DNA from: Myxococcota bacterium
GTDB lineage: Bacteria > Myxococcota_A > UBA9160 > UBA4427
Direction of reading: 5' to 3'
Length of the DNA stretch: 45,318 nt
Assembly (NCBI GenBank): GCA_029268645.1
Contig: JAQWNI010000277.1
Location: 1 to 45,318 of the forward strand
Both the position numbers and the translations under genes were made by a program. Under the pieces are notes generated by a model. The model saw only the letters and a program-made list of their open reading frames with translations. It was not told the origin of the DNA and searched no databases. Positions 18,318-26,846 of this stretch are shown piece after piece; positions within the stretch are counted from its first letter, which is position 1, and every line of letters starts with the position of its first letter.

Positions 18318-19658
18318 GTGTCGGCGCATTCCGATGAAGTGTTTGTGGAATGGACCCTTTCGACCAAATTCGCAGTTTCCTCATTTTGTGTCGCCGCGGT
18401 CGCTGGCTTTGCCCCTGAGTTCGCGCGCGAGGCCGGGCTTATTCTCACGCCGCTCGGATCTTGGGTTCTGTCGATTGGGGCCGGTGGCGCTCTGGGTGTG
18501 ATGTTTGCGCGTCGTGTTGGCATCCGTTCAAAGCAGTTTCAGACAGAAGTGTTACGGGCTTCGGTCGGAGAGAGTTCCTGGCCTTCTGAAACAGAACAGG
18601 ACGCCAACCGTTTCCGCCTGCGGGATGAAACGGACAGCCTTTTGACGATCTTGGGCGGCGGTTCCGCCCAGCTTTCTCGTTTGACCGAAGGAATAGATCG
18701 AAAGGCCAACTCGGTGGCGTCGGAGTCCGACGGACTCATCCACGCGATTCAGCCTCTGCGGGACGGGACGCGCGGCATTGTGGATACAGTGGATGAACTG
18801 GAGACAGGCATTCAGCGTCAGCATGCACTCATTGCGAACTCCAAGGGAAAAATTCAAGACATGTCCTCGGAGATGGATCGCAATGCTGATCGGGCTCGAG
18901 AAGCCTTTGGGTTTGCGGCGGAGGCCAACCAGACAGCCGGAACCGGAGTAGAGGTTGCGAAACTCGCGGTCGAAAAAATGCGGCACGTTTTTGAGGGAGT
19001 CGAGCAGACGGGTGCCAAAGTCTTTGCCCTTGAGGCGAAGACCCGACACGTTCATCAGATCACGGAAATGATCACCGATGTCGCGCACCGAACCAACCTG
19101 CTTTCTTTGAACGCTTCAATTGAGGCTGCCCGGGCTGGCGAGGCGGGTCGTGGTTTTTCAGTCGTGGCCGATGAAATCCGAAAGCTCTCCGATAGCGCCG
19201 GTCGAAGCGCCGAGCAAATTAAATCCTTGATTCATGAAATTCAATCCGACACTGATTTGGTCGCGGACGAGATGCGGCAGTCCAGTCGAGACATCGGTGA
19301 AGGAAGGGAAGATATCAATACTCTGGTCGAGTCTCTGGAGACCATCGGACGTGCGGTGGGTGCAGCCGCTCTTCGCGCCGAAGAAATCTTTCATGGTGCG
19401 GACGGACGCTTGAAACATGCTGAGGCGATGGTGGATTCGATGAGCCAAATCGCCAGCGGAGTCGACAGCACCGGGTCCCAAATCCATCAAATGGCAAAGG
19501 CCGCTGAAGCTGATCTTGTCTGCGTCGACGATCTGGCCGGTCAGGCCGAAGCGCTCGGTCGCTTGGCCGGTGAATTGCACCATACGGTGGATGCTCTTCG
19601 AAGACGTCGCGCAGAAGATTCTGATGAGGCGCGGGCGCCGGCGTTGGGGACCTGCTGA
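18318..19658 (+). CDS. Methyl-accepting chemotaxis protein, short N-terminus
   Basis: The 446-residue chemoreceptor has two closely spaced hydrophobic segments (about residues 15-32 and 38-60) and almost no periplasmic loop, so it probably senses in the membrane or cytoplasm. No HAMP domain is obvious. The signalling tip is classical: [20 protein letters not shown] followed by [19 protein letters not shown]. No CheR-binding pentapeptide at the C-terminus. I prefer GTG 18318 with GAGGA 8 nt upstream over TTG 18303. Its stop overlaps the cheW start (TGATG), so the two are translationally coupled. Confidence 0.93.
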   Translation: MSAHSDEVFVEWTLSTKFAVSSFCVAAVAGFAPEFAREAGLILTPLGSWVLSIGAGGALGVMFARRVGIRSKQFQTEVLRASVGESSWPSETEQDANRFRLRDETDSLLTILGGGSAQLSRLTEGIDRKANSVASESDGLIHAIQPLRDGTRGIVDTVDELETGIQRQHALIANSKGKIQDMSSEMDRNADRAREAFGFAAEANQTAGTGVEVAKLAVEKMRHVFEGVEQTGAKVFALEAKTRHVHQITEMITDVAHRTNLLSLNASIEAARAGEAGRGFSVVADEIRKLSDSAGRSAEQIKSLIHEIQSDTDLVADEMRQSSRDIGEGREDINTLVESLETIGRAVGAAALRAEEIFHGADGRLKHAEAMVDSMSQIASGVDSTGSQIHQMAKAAEADLVCVDDLAGQAEALGRLAGELHHTVDALRRRRAEDSDEARAPALGTC

Positions 19659-20158
19659 TGGGGCCTGCTGACGAGGAAATTCACAGCGAAAGGCAGTGGT
19701 TGGCCTTCGAGATCAATCGTACTCGTTATGCGTTGCCCATTGATTCGATCCTTGAGATTGAAGAGCCCGGCCGGGAAGCTCGGTGCATCCCGGGTGTATC
19801 GATGGGAATGGTTGCCGTCGTGAACTGGCATGGCTCGGCACTTCCGGTCGTGGCCAGCGATCTGCTCGTCGCGTCGGAAAGCGAATGGGCGACTTTTGAG
19901 GCTACGACGCTACCCGACATTCCGACGCGTTGGTCAGAGGCGCACGTCCTTGTCCTTTCAGAGCGAGACGATGAGATGCCCCGGCTCGGATTGCCCGTCG
20001 ATCGCGTGTTGGGCCTTCTTGACGCGTCTCCGATTGACTGCGCACAGGACCGCTTCGATCAGGGGTCCTATGGAGACGGTGAGGTGGCCCCCCTCGGCCT
20101 CTGCCCCAACGAACTTTGGAATCGTGCGACCCGGCTGGTCGAACGAGCTTGTGCATAA
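19658..20158 (+). CDS. cheW: CheW-like coupling protein
   Basis: The 166-residue protein has a CheW/SH3-like domain: QWLAFEINRTRYALPIDSIL (ligand strand), PGVSMGMVAVVNWHGSALPV (the family signature region, normally VxGxINxRGxxxPV) and LGLPVDRVLGLL. The Arg of the usual N-x-RG is replaced by a W-H-G version. Links receptors to CheA; lies between mcp and cheY/cheA in one operon. Confidence 0.87.
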   Translation: MGPADEEIHSERQWLAFEINRTRYALPIDSILEIEEPGREARCIPGVSMGMVAVVNWHGSALPVVASDLLVASESEWATFEATTLPDIPTRWSEAHVLVLSERDDEMPRLGLPVDRVLGLLDASPIDCAQDRFDQGSYGDGEVAPLGLCPNELWNRATRLVERACA

Positions 20159-20227
20159 ACCATGAGACGGGATAGCTGTGAAATCGATCCCCGTCGGCCG
20201 CAGGGCCATACTTATCGGGAGAAACCC

Positions 20228-20596
20228 ATGGCGACAGTCTTGATTGCTGATGACGCTTCATTTATGCGTCAAATGATACGCGAAATTATCGAACCTGAGG
20301 GTTATGAAGTGGTCAGCGAGGCTAACAATGGTGTCGAAGCCGTTGAGCGTTTTGAGGAGTTCTCGCCAGACATCGTGACGATGGACATCGTGATGCCGAA
20401 ACAATCTGGGATCGACGCAGTAAAGGATATTTTGTTTCGGTATCCGGCCGCACGCATTGTGATGTGCAGTGCACTCGGCCAGGAAACTCTGGTGATGGAA
20501 TCACTGGAGGCAGGCGCGATGGACTTTATCGTCAAGCCCTTCAAGCCGGAAAGTGTCCTTGGCACTCTCGAGAAAATCCTCGAAAAGGAAATCTGA
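20228..20596 (+). CDS. cheY: CheY-type single-domain response regulator
   Basis: The 122-residue receiver domain alone has the acid pocket Asp8-Asp9, phosphoacceptor Asp53 (VTMDIVMP), switch Ser81 (VMCSA) and Lys103 (IVKPF). It closely resembles CheY of the TM0700/Bacillus type that pairs with CheC/CheX phosphatases, and a CheC-like gene is two genes downstream. ATG 20228 has GGGAG 6 nt upstream; the longer track start 20162 overlaps the end of cheW and adds non-family residues. Confidence 0.93.
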   Translation: MATVLIADDASFMRQMIREIIEPEGYEVVSEANNGVEAVERFEEFSPDIVTMDIVMPKQSGIDAVKDILFRYPAARIVMCSALGQETLVMESLEAGAMDFIVKPFKPESVLGTLEKILEKEI

Positions 20597-20600
20597 AACT

Positions 20601-21044
20601 TTGTCCTTGGATCGGGCCAAGTACGAAAGACTCTTCTTGGAAGAGACTTCCGAGTACCTTGCCGAAATGAGTCAGTCTCTCTTGTCTCTCGAGAAAGATG
20701 ACGCCTTCGTCGAGTCGGTCGATACGATTTTCCGGCTCGCCCATTCGATTAAATCCATGGCGGCTTCCGTGGGCCAGGACGACATCGCGATTTTTGCGCA
20801 TGGTCTTGAGGATCGGATGCAGGCGATCCGGACTCGAGGCTCACTCTCGGATTCGGGAGAGTTATCGCTGCTTTTCCGGGCGCTCTCCCAGCTTGAGGAG
20901 ATGATTCGATCTGTGCATACAGTGGGGGCAACGGTTTCGCTGGGGTCCGATGTTTTCATGGCCTTGAAGTCAGCGGGGCCGGATGATTCGGAACCCGCTC
21001 ACGCCGGCGCCGGAGCGCATGCTCCAAAAAAAGCCAGGAGCTAG
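20601..21044 (+). CDS. cheA: CheA N-terminal part: Hpt (P1) domain, zero-frame product
   Basis: Zero-frame product of 147 residues. It contains the phosphotransfer domain with phosphoacceptor His48 in RLAHSIKSMAASVG (HSxKxxxxxxG), preceded by LFLEETSEYLAEM and followed by an LEDRMQAIR helix, then a short linker APKKARS and a TAG at 21042. The rest of CheA lies in the -1 frame (next entry). The zero frame crosses an A7 run 10 nt before its stop. Start codon uncertain: TTG 20601 is in frame with AAGGAA upstream and lies 4 nt after cheY; TTG 20607 is an alternative. The track start GTG 20553 lies inside cheY. Confidence 0.85.
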   Translation: MSLDRAKYERLFLEETSEYLAEMSQSLLSLEKDDAFVESVDTIFRLAHSIKSMAASVGQDDIAIFAHGLEDRMQAIRTRGSLSDSGELSLLFRALSQLEEMIRSVHTVGATVSLGSDVFMALKSAGPDDSEPAHAGAGAHAPKKARS

Positions 21045-21068
21045 CCGAGCCGGCGAAGAGAGGCTCGG
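21011..21068 (+). promoter_or_regulatory. Candidate programmed -1 frameshift (or transcriptional slippage) site in cheA
   Basis: The zero-frame codons CCA AAA AAA GCC contain the heptamer A AAA AAA (21026-21032). GGAG at 21012-21015 lies 10 nt upstream, the spacing of the stimulatory SD in dnaX. Downstream, CCGAGCC (21045-21051) pairs perfectly with GGCTCGG (21062-21068) around a 10-nt loop, 12 nt after the heptamer. GGAGC-gcat-GCTCC also forms a hairpin directly before the A7, a feature associated with transcriptional slippage. The -1 frame is open from 20987 through the entire kinase, and the zero frame stops at 21042, so any shift must happen in this 55-nt overlap. An assembly indel in the A7 run is the competing explanation. 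Confidence 0.6.
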
Positions 21069-22261
21069 GGGGGCAAGTTCTGGCTTCGGGCATCGGGTTG
21101 GATGCCCACGCTCTTTCCGCAACGGTGCGAGTCCGAACCGATACTCTGGATCGCTTTTTGGGTGTCGTCGGTGAAGTGATTTTAAGTTCTCGGCAATTGC
21201 GAAGCGCCGCCGTTCAGACGGATTCAACCAGTGCTGTTCAATCAGCTCTGGACAGTCTCGAGCGTCGTATCGCAGAACTTCAACGACGCGCTTTGGAATT
21301 GCGGACGACTCGAATGAGTCGCGTGATGGATCATCTCCCTAGGGCATCGCGGCAGATTGCCGATCGGTTGGGTAAGGAGATAGATGTCCATCTAATGGGC
21401 GAAGAGCTCGAAATTGATCGTTCGATTCTGGACCGGCTGGGGGAGCCTCTGCTTCACCTGGTCCGCAATGCCGTGGATCATGGCCTTGAGGGCGTGGAGG
21501 AACGTCAATCAGCCGGTAAGTCAAGACGGGGTCAATTGGTCATTGAGGCCCGGCGCAAGAAGGAGGCGATCCGGATCGCGGTTCGAGACGATGGGCGCGG
21601 CGTCGATCTAGACAAGGTGAGGGCGCGGGCCATCGAAGCAGGACGGATGCACCCTGACCTGGCCGAAGATTTACCTCCCGAGCAGATCGCTCCTTTCGTT
21701 TTCGAAGCGGGTCTTTCCACTGCCGATCAAATTTCGGAGGTCTCAGGCCGTGGGGTCGGGATGGAAGCCGTCAAGGGGATTACGGAGTCTCTCGGTGGCC
21801 ACGTTGAAATTACGACTGAGCCGGGGCGGGGCACGGAGACCTCCTTGACGGTGCCGATTTCGGCCGCAGTGCAACGCGTGCTTGTGGTCGAGGTGGGCGG
21901 ACAGCGCTTGGCCCTTCCTCTGCACCGAATCGAGAGCGTTATTGAGGTCGACGCGTCCCGGATTGAAGATGCGGGAGGAGAATCGTTTCTGCTGATCGAA
22001 GATGATCCGGTTCTGGTTCTGAATCTCGCCAAGGCAATTCGTATTTCGTCATCCGAGGCTGCGGAAGAGAAAGTTCACCTCGTTCTGACTGACTGGAGAG
22101 GCGAGCGAGTCGCGCTTCGAGTGGATGCCTTCGCGGGTCAACATGAAATTTACGTCAAATCTGTTCCGGAGCTCCTGTCTTCCTTGCGGATGCTTGCGGG
22201 TTTGACTCTTCTCGAGGATGGAAGTCCCGTTTTCCTTCTCGATGTAAATCAGGTGGCTTGA
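21032..22261 (+). CDS. cheA: CheA kinase part: dimerisation, HATPase and CheW-like (P3-P4-P5) domains, -1 frame
   Basis: Read after a -1 slip, this adds 409 residues to the Hpt part, for a 553-residue CheA without a P2 domain. P3 begins RVRTDTLDRFLGVVGE. P4 has the N box HLVRNAVDHGLE, G1 DDGRGVD, the FEAGLSTAD / SGRGVGMEAVK segment and GRGTE. P5 starts QRVLVVEVGGQRLALPLHRI. All ATP-binding elements look intact, which argues against a decaying pseudogene. As an independent gene it would have only TTG 21098 and no SD. Phosphoryl transfer would run from His48 to CheY. Confidence 0.85.
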   Translation, partial: SQELAEPAKRGSGGQVLASGIGLDAHALSATVRVRTDTLDRFLGVVGEVILSSRQLRSAAVQTDSTSAVQSALDSLERRIAELQRRALELRTTRMSRVMDHLPRASRQIADRLGKEIDVHLMGEELEIDRSILDRLGEPLLHLVRNAVDHGLEGVEERQSAGKSRRGQLVIEARRKKEAIRIAVRDDGRGVDLDKVRARAIEAGRMHPDLAEDLPPEQIAPFVFEAGLSTADQISEVSGRGVGMEAVKGITESLGGHVEITTEPGRGTETSLTVPISAAVQRVLVVEVGGQRLALPLHRIESVIEVDASRIEDAGGESFLLIEDDPVLVLNLAKAIRISSSEAAEEKVHLVLTDWRGERVALRVDAFAGQHEIYVKSVPELLSSLRMLAGLTLLEDGSPVFLLDVNQVA

Positions 22262-22262
22262 G

Positions 22263-22835
22263 GTGAGGGTGCGGCGGACCATTGACAACATTGAAAGTCT
22301 TCTCGGATGGGTCGATATGGGCGCGGCTCGAGCTGCTGCGGCATTTTCGAAACTGGCCGGACGCCCCATTGGGCATGAAACTCCGAAAGTCGCCCTCGTC
22401 GATTGCGAGGTTCCGATCTCCGAGGCAGGGGACTGGTCAACAGGGGTATTTTTTAAGTTAGAGGGTTGTCTGGATGCCTGGATCGGAATTCTTTTCCATC
22501 AGGCAGCGAGTGAGGCTGCAGTGCGACAAGTGGTGGGTATTCCACGAGGCGAGCTGAGTCCCCATGTGATCGAATCGGCATTGATGGAAATCGGAAATAT
22601 TCTGGCTTCTCATGTCGCGTCAGCGATCTCCGACGAGGTGGGCGAAAGGCTCTTACCGTCCATTCCGACTCTGGCGATGAATTACGCAGAATCCGAAATG
22701 GCCGCCTTTGCGGCTTTTCAAGCCGACGTCGAACGAATTCGGATTGACTCACGGCTAGCGGACGATTCCGGCCAACTCAGTGGGCTGCTTTCCCTGCTGT
22801 TGGCTCCGGAAAAACGGGGCGTCCTGAAGCCCTGA
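22263..22835 (+). CDS. cheC: CheC/CheX-type CheY-P phosphatase
   Basis: The 190-residue protein contains the CheC/FliY/CheX phosphatase signature [DS]-x3-E-x2-N: SALMEIGN followed by ILASHVASAISDEVG and a proline (LLPSIP), as in CheC. Only one clear copy is visible, although CheC often has two; the N-terminal half may hold a degenerate one. It would dephosphorylate CheY-P for signal termination, replacing CheZ. GTG 22263 starts 1 nt after the cheA stop; GTG 22269 is an alternative. Last gene of the chemotaxis operon; a 144-nt gap with no recognised feature follows. Confidence 0.85.
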   Translation: MRVRRTIDNIESLLGWVDMGAARAAAAFSKLAGRPIGHETPKVALVDCEVPISEAGDWSTGVFFKLEGCLDAWIGILFHQAASEAAVRQVVGIPRGELSPHVIESALMEIGNILASHVASAISDEVGERLLPSIPTLAMNYAESEMAAFAAFQADVERIRIDSRLADDSGQLSGLLSLLLAPEKRGVLKP

Positions 22836-22979
22836 TTCGATACCGTGGGGGGCCGGCCAGGCACGTTCGCTGCACGGCTCCAGTGATTCTGGTAGCTTCT
22901 TCCGACCTCAGCAGGCCTAGGACGCTTTTGGCTGTCAGGCCTTGTCTGCTGGCTGTCTAAGCCATTCGGGTCAGAGGCC

Positions 22980-23729
22980 ATGGACGACGACCAGATTCGA
23001 AAACTCCTGAAGGCTGTTCAAGACGGTGCGGTTTCGATCGATGCGGCGGTGAAGGATCTCGCTTGCCTGCCTTTTGTCGAGACCGTCGACGCGCGGGTCG
23101 ATACGCATCGAGCGATTCGGCAAGGGATTCCTGAAGTCGTCTTCAGTCAGGGCAAGACCTCTGGACAAATCGTCGAAATCGTAGAGGCCTTACGCGAAGC
23201 CGGTCAGGACGTGTTGATCACTCGGATTCAACCCGATGCGGCGGCGGAAGTTCGAACGGTTGTGCCCGGTGGAACCTATGAGGAGCGGGCTCGGGTTCTC
23301 CATTATGGCCGAAGTGAAGTCGAGATCGTCGGGAAAGGTACCGTCGGCGTGGTCTGTGCCGGAACGGCTGATTTGCCAGTCGCCTCCGAGGCGGCGGTTG
23401 TGGCGGAGCGGTTCGGCAATCGAGTCGAAATACTCAAAGACGTTGGGGTGGCGGGTCTGCATCGCTTGTTGGCCTCGGTTGACGTCCTGCGTGAGGCACG
23501 GGTCTTGATCGTTGTCGCCGGCATGGAGGGGGCTCTGCCCTCTGTCGTGGCCGGATTAGTCGACAAGCCCGTGATCGCGGTTCCGACCAGTGTCGGGTAC
23601 GGCGCCGCCTTGGGTGGCCTGACGGCACTCCTCGGCATGCTGACGAGCTGTGCTTCGAATGTGACCGTTGTGAACATCGATAACGGATTTGGAGCCGCGC
23701 ATGTCGCGACGCTCATCAATCGACTCTAA
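22980..23729 (+). CDS. larB: LarB, nickel-pincer cofactor biosynthesis (NaAD carboxylase/hydrolase)
   Basis: LarB carboxylates nicotinic acid adenine dinucleotide and cleaves it to give the pyridinium dicarboxylate precursor of the NPN cofactor. The 249-residue protein has an N-terminal helical region (AVQDGAVSIDAAVKDLACLP), PEVVFSQGKT, and a PurE-like C-terminal domain with VCAGTADLPVASEA, VVAGMEGALPSVVAGLVDKP and PTSVGYGAALGGLTALLGML, all diagnostic. Overlaps larC by 29 nt, indicating coupled translation. Confidence 0.95.
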   Translation: MDDDQIRKLLKAVQDGAVSIDAAVKDLACLPFVETVDARVDTHRAIRQGIPEVVFSQGKTSGQIVEIVEALREAGQDVLITRIQPDAAAEVRTVVPGGTYEERARVLHYGRSEVEIVGKGTVGVVCAGTADLPVASEAAVVAERFGNRVEILKDVGVAGLHRLLASVDVLREARVLIVVAGMEGALPSVVAGLVDKPVIAVPTSVGYGAALGGLTALLGMLTSCASNVTVVNIDNGFGAAHVATLINRL

Positions 23730-25017
23730 GGCCGGTCAGCGTGTCCTTCACCTGGACGCGTTTTCGGGTATCGCAGGCAACATGTTTGCTGCGGCGCTTC
23801 TCGACCTGGGACTGAAACGAAAAGATCTGACGGAAGATTTAGCGGGGCTCGATGTTCCGCATCGATTGAGAGTGTCCCGGGTTCAACGAGGCGACTTGAC
23901 GGCCCGCTATTTTCGGGTGGAGGTCCCGGGTGGGAGCGGACCTCGGAAGCGGAGTCGTGGAGCCTCGCCCGCCCGTGCCCAGACGAAGGGCGCGTTGCGT
24001 GGAGGAACGGGGGACCACGGGCCGCATGGCCCCCATGCTCATTCGTCGCGTACCCGTGCCTACCCGGACATTGTGCGCCTCTTCGAAAGGTCTCGGTTGC
24101 GGCCCGCGGTTCGGTCCCGCGCGCTGGCCATCTTTGAGGCCTTGGGTCACGCGGAGGCTCGTGTGCACGGCGTCTCTCTGGATGAAGTCCACTTTCATGA
24201 AGTGGGAGCCGCCGATGCCATCGTTGACGTTGCAACCGCCGCGATCGGCTTGGATCGGCTGGGCATTCAGCGGGTGACTTCGTCCCCGGTGGCCCTCGGG
24301 CACGGAACCTTCGAGAGTGCCCACGGTCGGCTTCCGCTTCCGGCACCGGCGACGCTTGAGTTGCTCCGGGGGCAGCCGACAGTGCCCGCTCAGGTGGAGT
24401 GGGAAACAGTAACGCCGACAGGGGCGGCAATTTTGAGAACGATCGTGGACGAGTACACCGCGTTGCCGGCGATGACCATTGAGGGCATTGGGATTGGAGC
24501 CGGAAACGATCGGCCTGGCCCGATGCCCAACGTCTTGAGGGTGATCCTGGGAACCAGTGCGGGGGCCCCTCGGCATGACCGCATTAGCGTCCTTGAAACC
24601 AACCTCGACGATCTTGTGCCGGAGCACTTTGATCACTTGATGGAAAGACTCTTCGAGCAGGGCGCGCTCGATGTTTCGCTACAAAATATCCAGATGAAAA
24701 AGAATCGACCGGGATTTTTGGTGCGGGTGATGGCCCGCCCTTCGGATCGAGATGCACTGGCCCGGGTGCTCTTTGCCGAGTCCACGGCGATCGGGGTGCG
24801 CATTCAAGAGCAGGAGCGACTTGTTCTGGACCGAGAAATTAGGCGGATTCAGACGCCCTACGGCCGGGTTCGCGTGAAGTTTATTCGATCTCTCGACGGA
24901 GTTGTCGAGGTGGCCCCTGAATACGATGACTGTAAACGTGCGGCTCGACGAGCCAAGGAGCCCTTGCCTCAGGTGTTGCGGGCGATCGAGTCCCTGGCGC
25001 GGAGTGAGACCGATTGA
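23701..25017 (+). CDS. larC: LarC, nickel insertion protein for the nickel-pincer cofactor
   Basis: LarC inserts Ni into the pincer precursor using CTP. The 438-residue protein begins with the family signature HLDAFSGIAGNMFAAALLDLG and has a His-rich linker (GDHGPHGPHAHS) and HEVGAADAIVDVATAAIGLD. The C-terminal half has LETNLDDLVPEHFDHLMERL and KKNRPGFLVRVM. In Lactobacillus plantarum LarC needs a programmed frameshift; here it is one uninterrupted frame. ATG 23701 lies inside larB; the track start 23689 adds four residues. LarE and LarA are not in the window. Confidence 0.94.
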   Translation: MSRRSSIDSKAGQRVLHLDAFSGIAGNMFAAALLDLGLKRKDLTEDLAGLDVPHRLRVSRVQRGDLTARYFRVEVPGGSGPRKRSRGASPARAQTKGALRGGTGDHGPHGPHAHSSRTRAYPDIVRLFERSRLRPAVRSRALAIFEALGHAEARVHGVSLDEVHFHEVGAADAIVDVATAAIGLDRLGIQRVTSSPVALGHGTFESAHGRLPLPAPATLELLRGQPTVPAQVEWETVTPTGAAILRTIVDEYTALPAMTIEGIGIGAGNDRPGPMPNVLRVILGTSAGAPRHDRISVLETNLDDLVPEHFDHLMERLFEQGALDVSLQNIQMKKNRPGFLVRVMARPSDRDALARVLFAESTAIGVRIQEQERLVLDREIRRIQTPYGRVRVKFIRSLDGVVEVAPEYDDCKRAARRAKEPLPQVLRAIESLARSETD

Positions 25018-25826
25018 TGGGAGCGAAGGAGAGGGACGACGCGCGGCCGGATGATTCTCCCTTCGATTTTTCGCCGGAGTCAGGGAGCGCCGGTGCGGCG
25101 GCGCTCTGCTTGCATGGATTGACCGGGACTCCCTACGAAGTTCGTCCGATAGGCGAGGCCCTCGCGGCTGCTGGGGTTCGTGCGTTTGGCCCGCGGCTTC
25201 CTGGCCATGGCGGGACGCCAGAGACTCTGGCCGAAACGCCGTACACGGCCTGGGTCGAAGGGGTGCGGCAACACTATGCCGCGCTGGCGGCTAAGGGCGA
25301 TCCAGTTTTTGTGGTGGGGCTGTCGCTGGGGGGGCTGCTCAGTCTCGACCTCGCTGCCCACGCTGAAGTGGCCGGGGTCGTTTCGATCGGAGCGCCGTTG
25401 GCTTTGTCCTGGCCCATCCCGCAGTTGGTTCCGGTTGTGAAATATTTGATGCCGATGCTGCCCAAGCGCTCGGGCTCCGATATTCGAGACCCGGCGGCCC
25501 GAGCCCGTCACCCTGGGCTCCCCGTGATGCCCTTAAAGAGTGTGCATCAGTTGGTGCGCCTTCAGCGATCAGTGCGGCAGTCTCTTGGGCGCATTACCGC
25601 GCCGGCCTTGATCGCCCATGGGGTACATGATCACACGGCGCGCCCGGCGGATGCAGAGCAGATTTTTGAGAGTCTGGGCTCCGAGGAGCGAGAGCTTCTC
25701 TGGCTCAAGAATTCAGCCCATGTTGTGCCTGTCGACTATGACGGTGCGGACTTGGCGAAGCGCGTGGCCGACTTTTTGGTGGCCCGAATCTCCGGCCATG
25801 CCGAGGAGGTCGGAAAGCGGGGCTGA
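25017..25826 (+). CDS. Alpha/beta hydrolase (carboxylesterase/monoacylglycerol-lipase type)
   Basis: The 269-residue serine hydrolase has the probable triad Ser103 (GLSLGG), Asp205 (HGVHDHTARP) and His235 (NSAHVVPVDYD), with oxyanion region CLHGLTGTPYEVRP. It resembles the Est30/YvaK carboxylesterase group acting on short acyl esters or monoacylglycerols. No signal peptide. ATG 25017 overlaps the larC stop (TGATG), so it is coupled to larBC; whether it has anything to do with nickel-pincer metabolism is unknown. Confidence 0.88.
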   Translation: MGAKERDDARPDDSPFDFSPESGSAGAAALCLHGLTGTPYEVRPIGEALAAAGVRAFGPRLPGHGGTPETLAETPYTAWVEGVRQHYAALAAKGDPVFVVGLSLGGLLSLDLAAHAEVAGVVSIGAPLALSWPIPQLVPVVKYLMPMLPKRSGSDIRDPAARARHPGLPVMPLKSVHQLVRLQRSVRQSLGRITAPALIAHGVHDHTARPADAEQIFESLGSEERELLWLKNSAHVVPVDYDGADLAKRVADFLVARISGHAEEVGKRG

Positions 25827-25958
25827 AGACCGGACTGCCCGTTTGACGTCCAGACAGACTGCTAACCTCGCACGCTTGTGGATGGTCTTTTTCTTCCGGA
25901 GCACGCGGAGGAAGAATTCTCAGAGGACTGAGGCACAACGACATAGGGGAGGTGTGAG

Positions 25959-26813
25959 ATGTCGAGACCGGCAGGGGGCCTAGAGGGTCGTGGAATTTTG
26001 GTAACCGGTGGCGGCACGGGGATTGGATCCGCCTGTGCCCGGGCCTTCGTTGCCGATGGCGCCGCGGTCACGATTTGTGGTCGGCGGGGAGAGGTGCTCG
26101 AAGCGGCGGCCGAAAAAATCGCAGGGGCCGCTCAAGCCGGAGGGAGTGTCCGCTTCGTTGTGGCCGATGTGACAGACGAAGCCAGCGTGGCTTCGGCGGT
26201 TTCGGCGGCGCTGGAGCCCACGGGACGTCTGGATGGTTGCGTGGCGAATGCCGGTGGGGGTGGCGGCATGGGCCCTTACCACGTGCAGGAGGCCAACGAG
26301 TTTCTACGTGTGCTGCAGCTGAACGTGCTCGGGACCATGCTCTGCGTGAAGCACACAGTGCCCCACATGGTGGCGGCCGGCGGGGGTTCCTTTGTTGGGA
26401 TGTCTTCGATCGCTGGACATGTCACGCATCCCTACTTCGGCGCTTACTGTGTGAGTAAGGCCGGGATCGAAGAGATGATGAAGAACGCCGCCGACGAATT
26501 CGGTGCCCGGGGCATTCGCTTCAATGCTATTCGCCCGGGCTTCATCGAGACAGAGATTATGGAAGGGGTCCCTCGGGACAGTGCGACTTTCCAGAGCTAC
26601 ATCGAAAACACGCCAATGGGGGGCGTGGGCCAGCCTGACGACGTGGGTGCTCTCGCGCGGTTTTTGATGGGACCCGAGTCGCGTTGGATCACCGGCACGG
26701 CCATCAATGTGGATGGAGGTCATCATTTGCGTCGAGGGCCTGACTTCGGCCCGTTTATCGAGCCGATGCTGGGTCAAGATGTCATGCAAGGCGAAAAGCC
26801 GAAAGAAAACTGA
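25959..26813 (+). CDS. Short-chain dehydrogenase/reductase
   Basis: The 284-residue classical SDR has the cofactor motif TGGGTGIG near the N-terminus, VANAGG, and the catalytic Ser / Tyr-x3-Lys (SSIAG, then YCVSK). The C-terminus has the usual TGTAINVDGGHH. NAD(P)(H)-dependent oxidation of a hydroxy or keto substrate; substrate not predictable. Strong SD (GGGGAGGTG) before ATG 25959. First gene of a five-gene catabolic run. Confidence 0.92.
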   Translation: MSRPAGGLEGRGILVTGGGTGIGSACARAFVADGAAVTICGRRGEVLEAAAEKIAGAAQAGGSVRFVVADVTDEASVASAVSAALEPTGRLDGCVANAGGGGGMGPYHVQEANEFLRVLQLNVLGTMLCVKHTVPHMVAAGGGSFVGMSSIAGHVTHPYFGAYCVSKAGIEEMMKNAADEFGARGIRFNAIRPGFIETEIMEGVPRDSATFQSYIENTPMGGVGQPDDVGALARFLMGPESRWITGTAINVDGGHHLRRGPDFGPFIEPMLGQDVMQGEKPKEN

Positions 26814-26846
26814 GTTTTTGACCTCGACATTTGGAGAGAAAAATCG

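Noticed and set aside
21067-21073. G7 run as the cheA frameshift site
   Set aside because: The zero frame already stops at 21042, before this run, so a slip here could not join the frames.
23701-25017. Programmed frameshift in larC, as in L. plantarum
   Set aside because: The gene is one open frame of 438 codons here.
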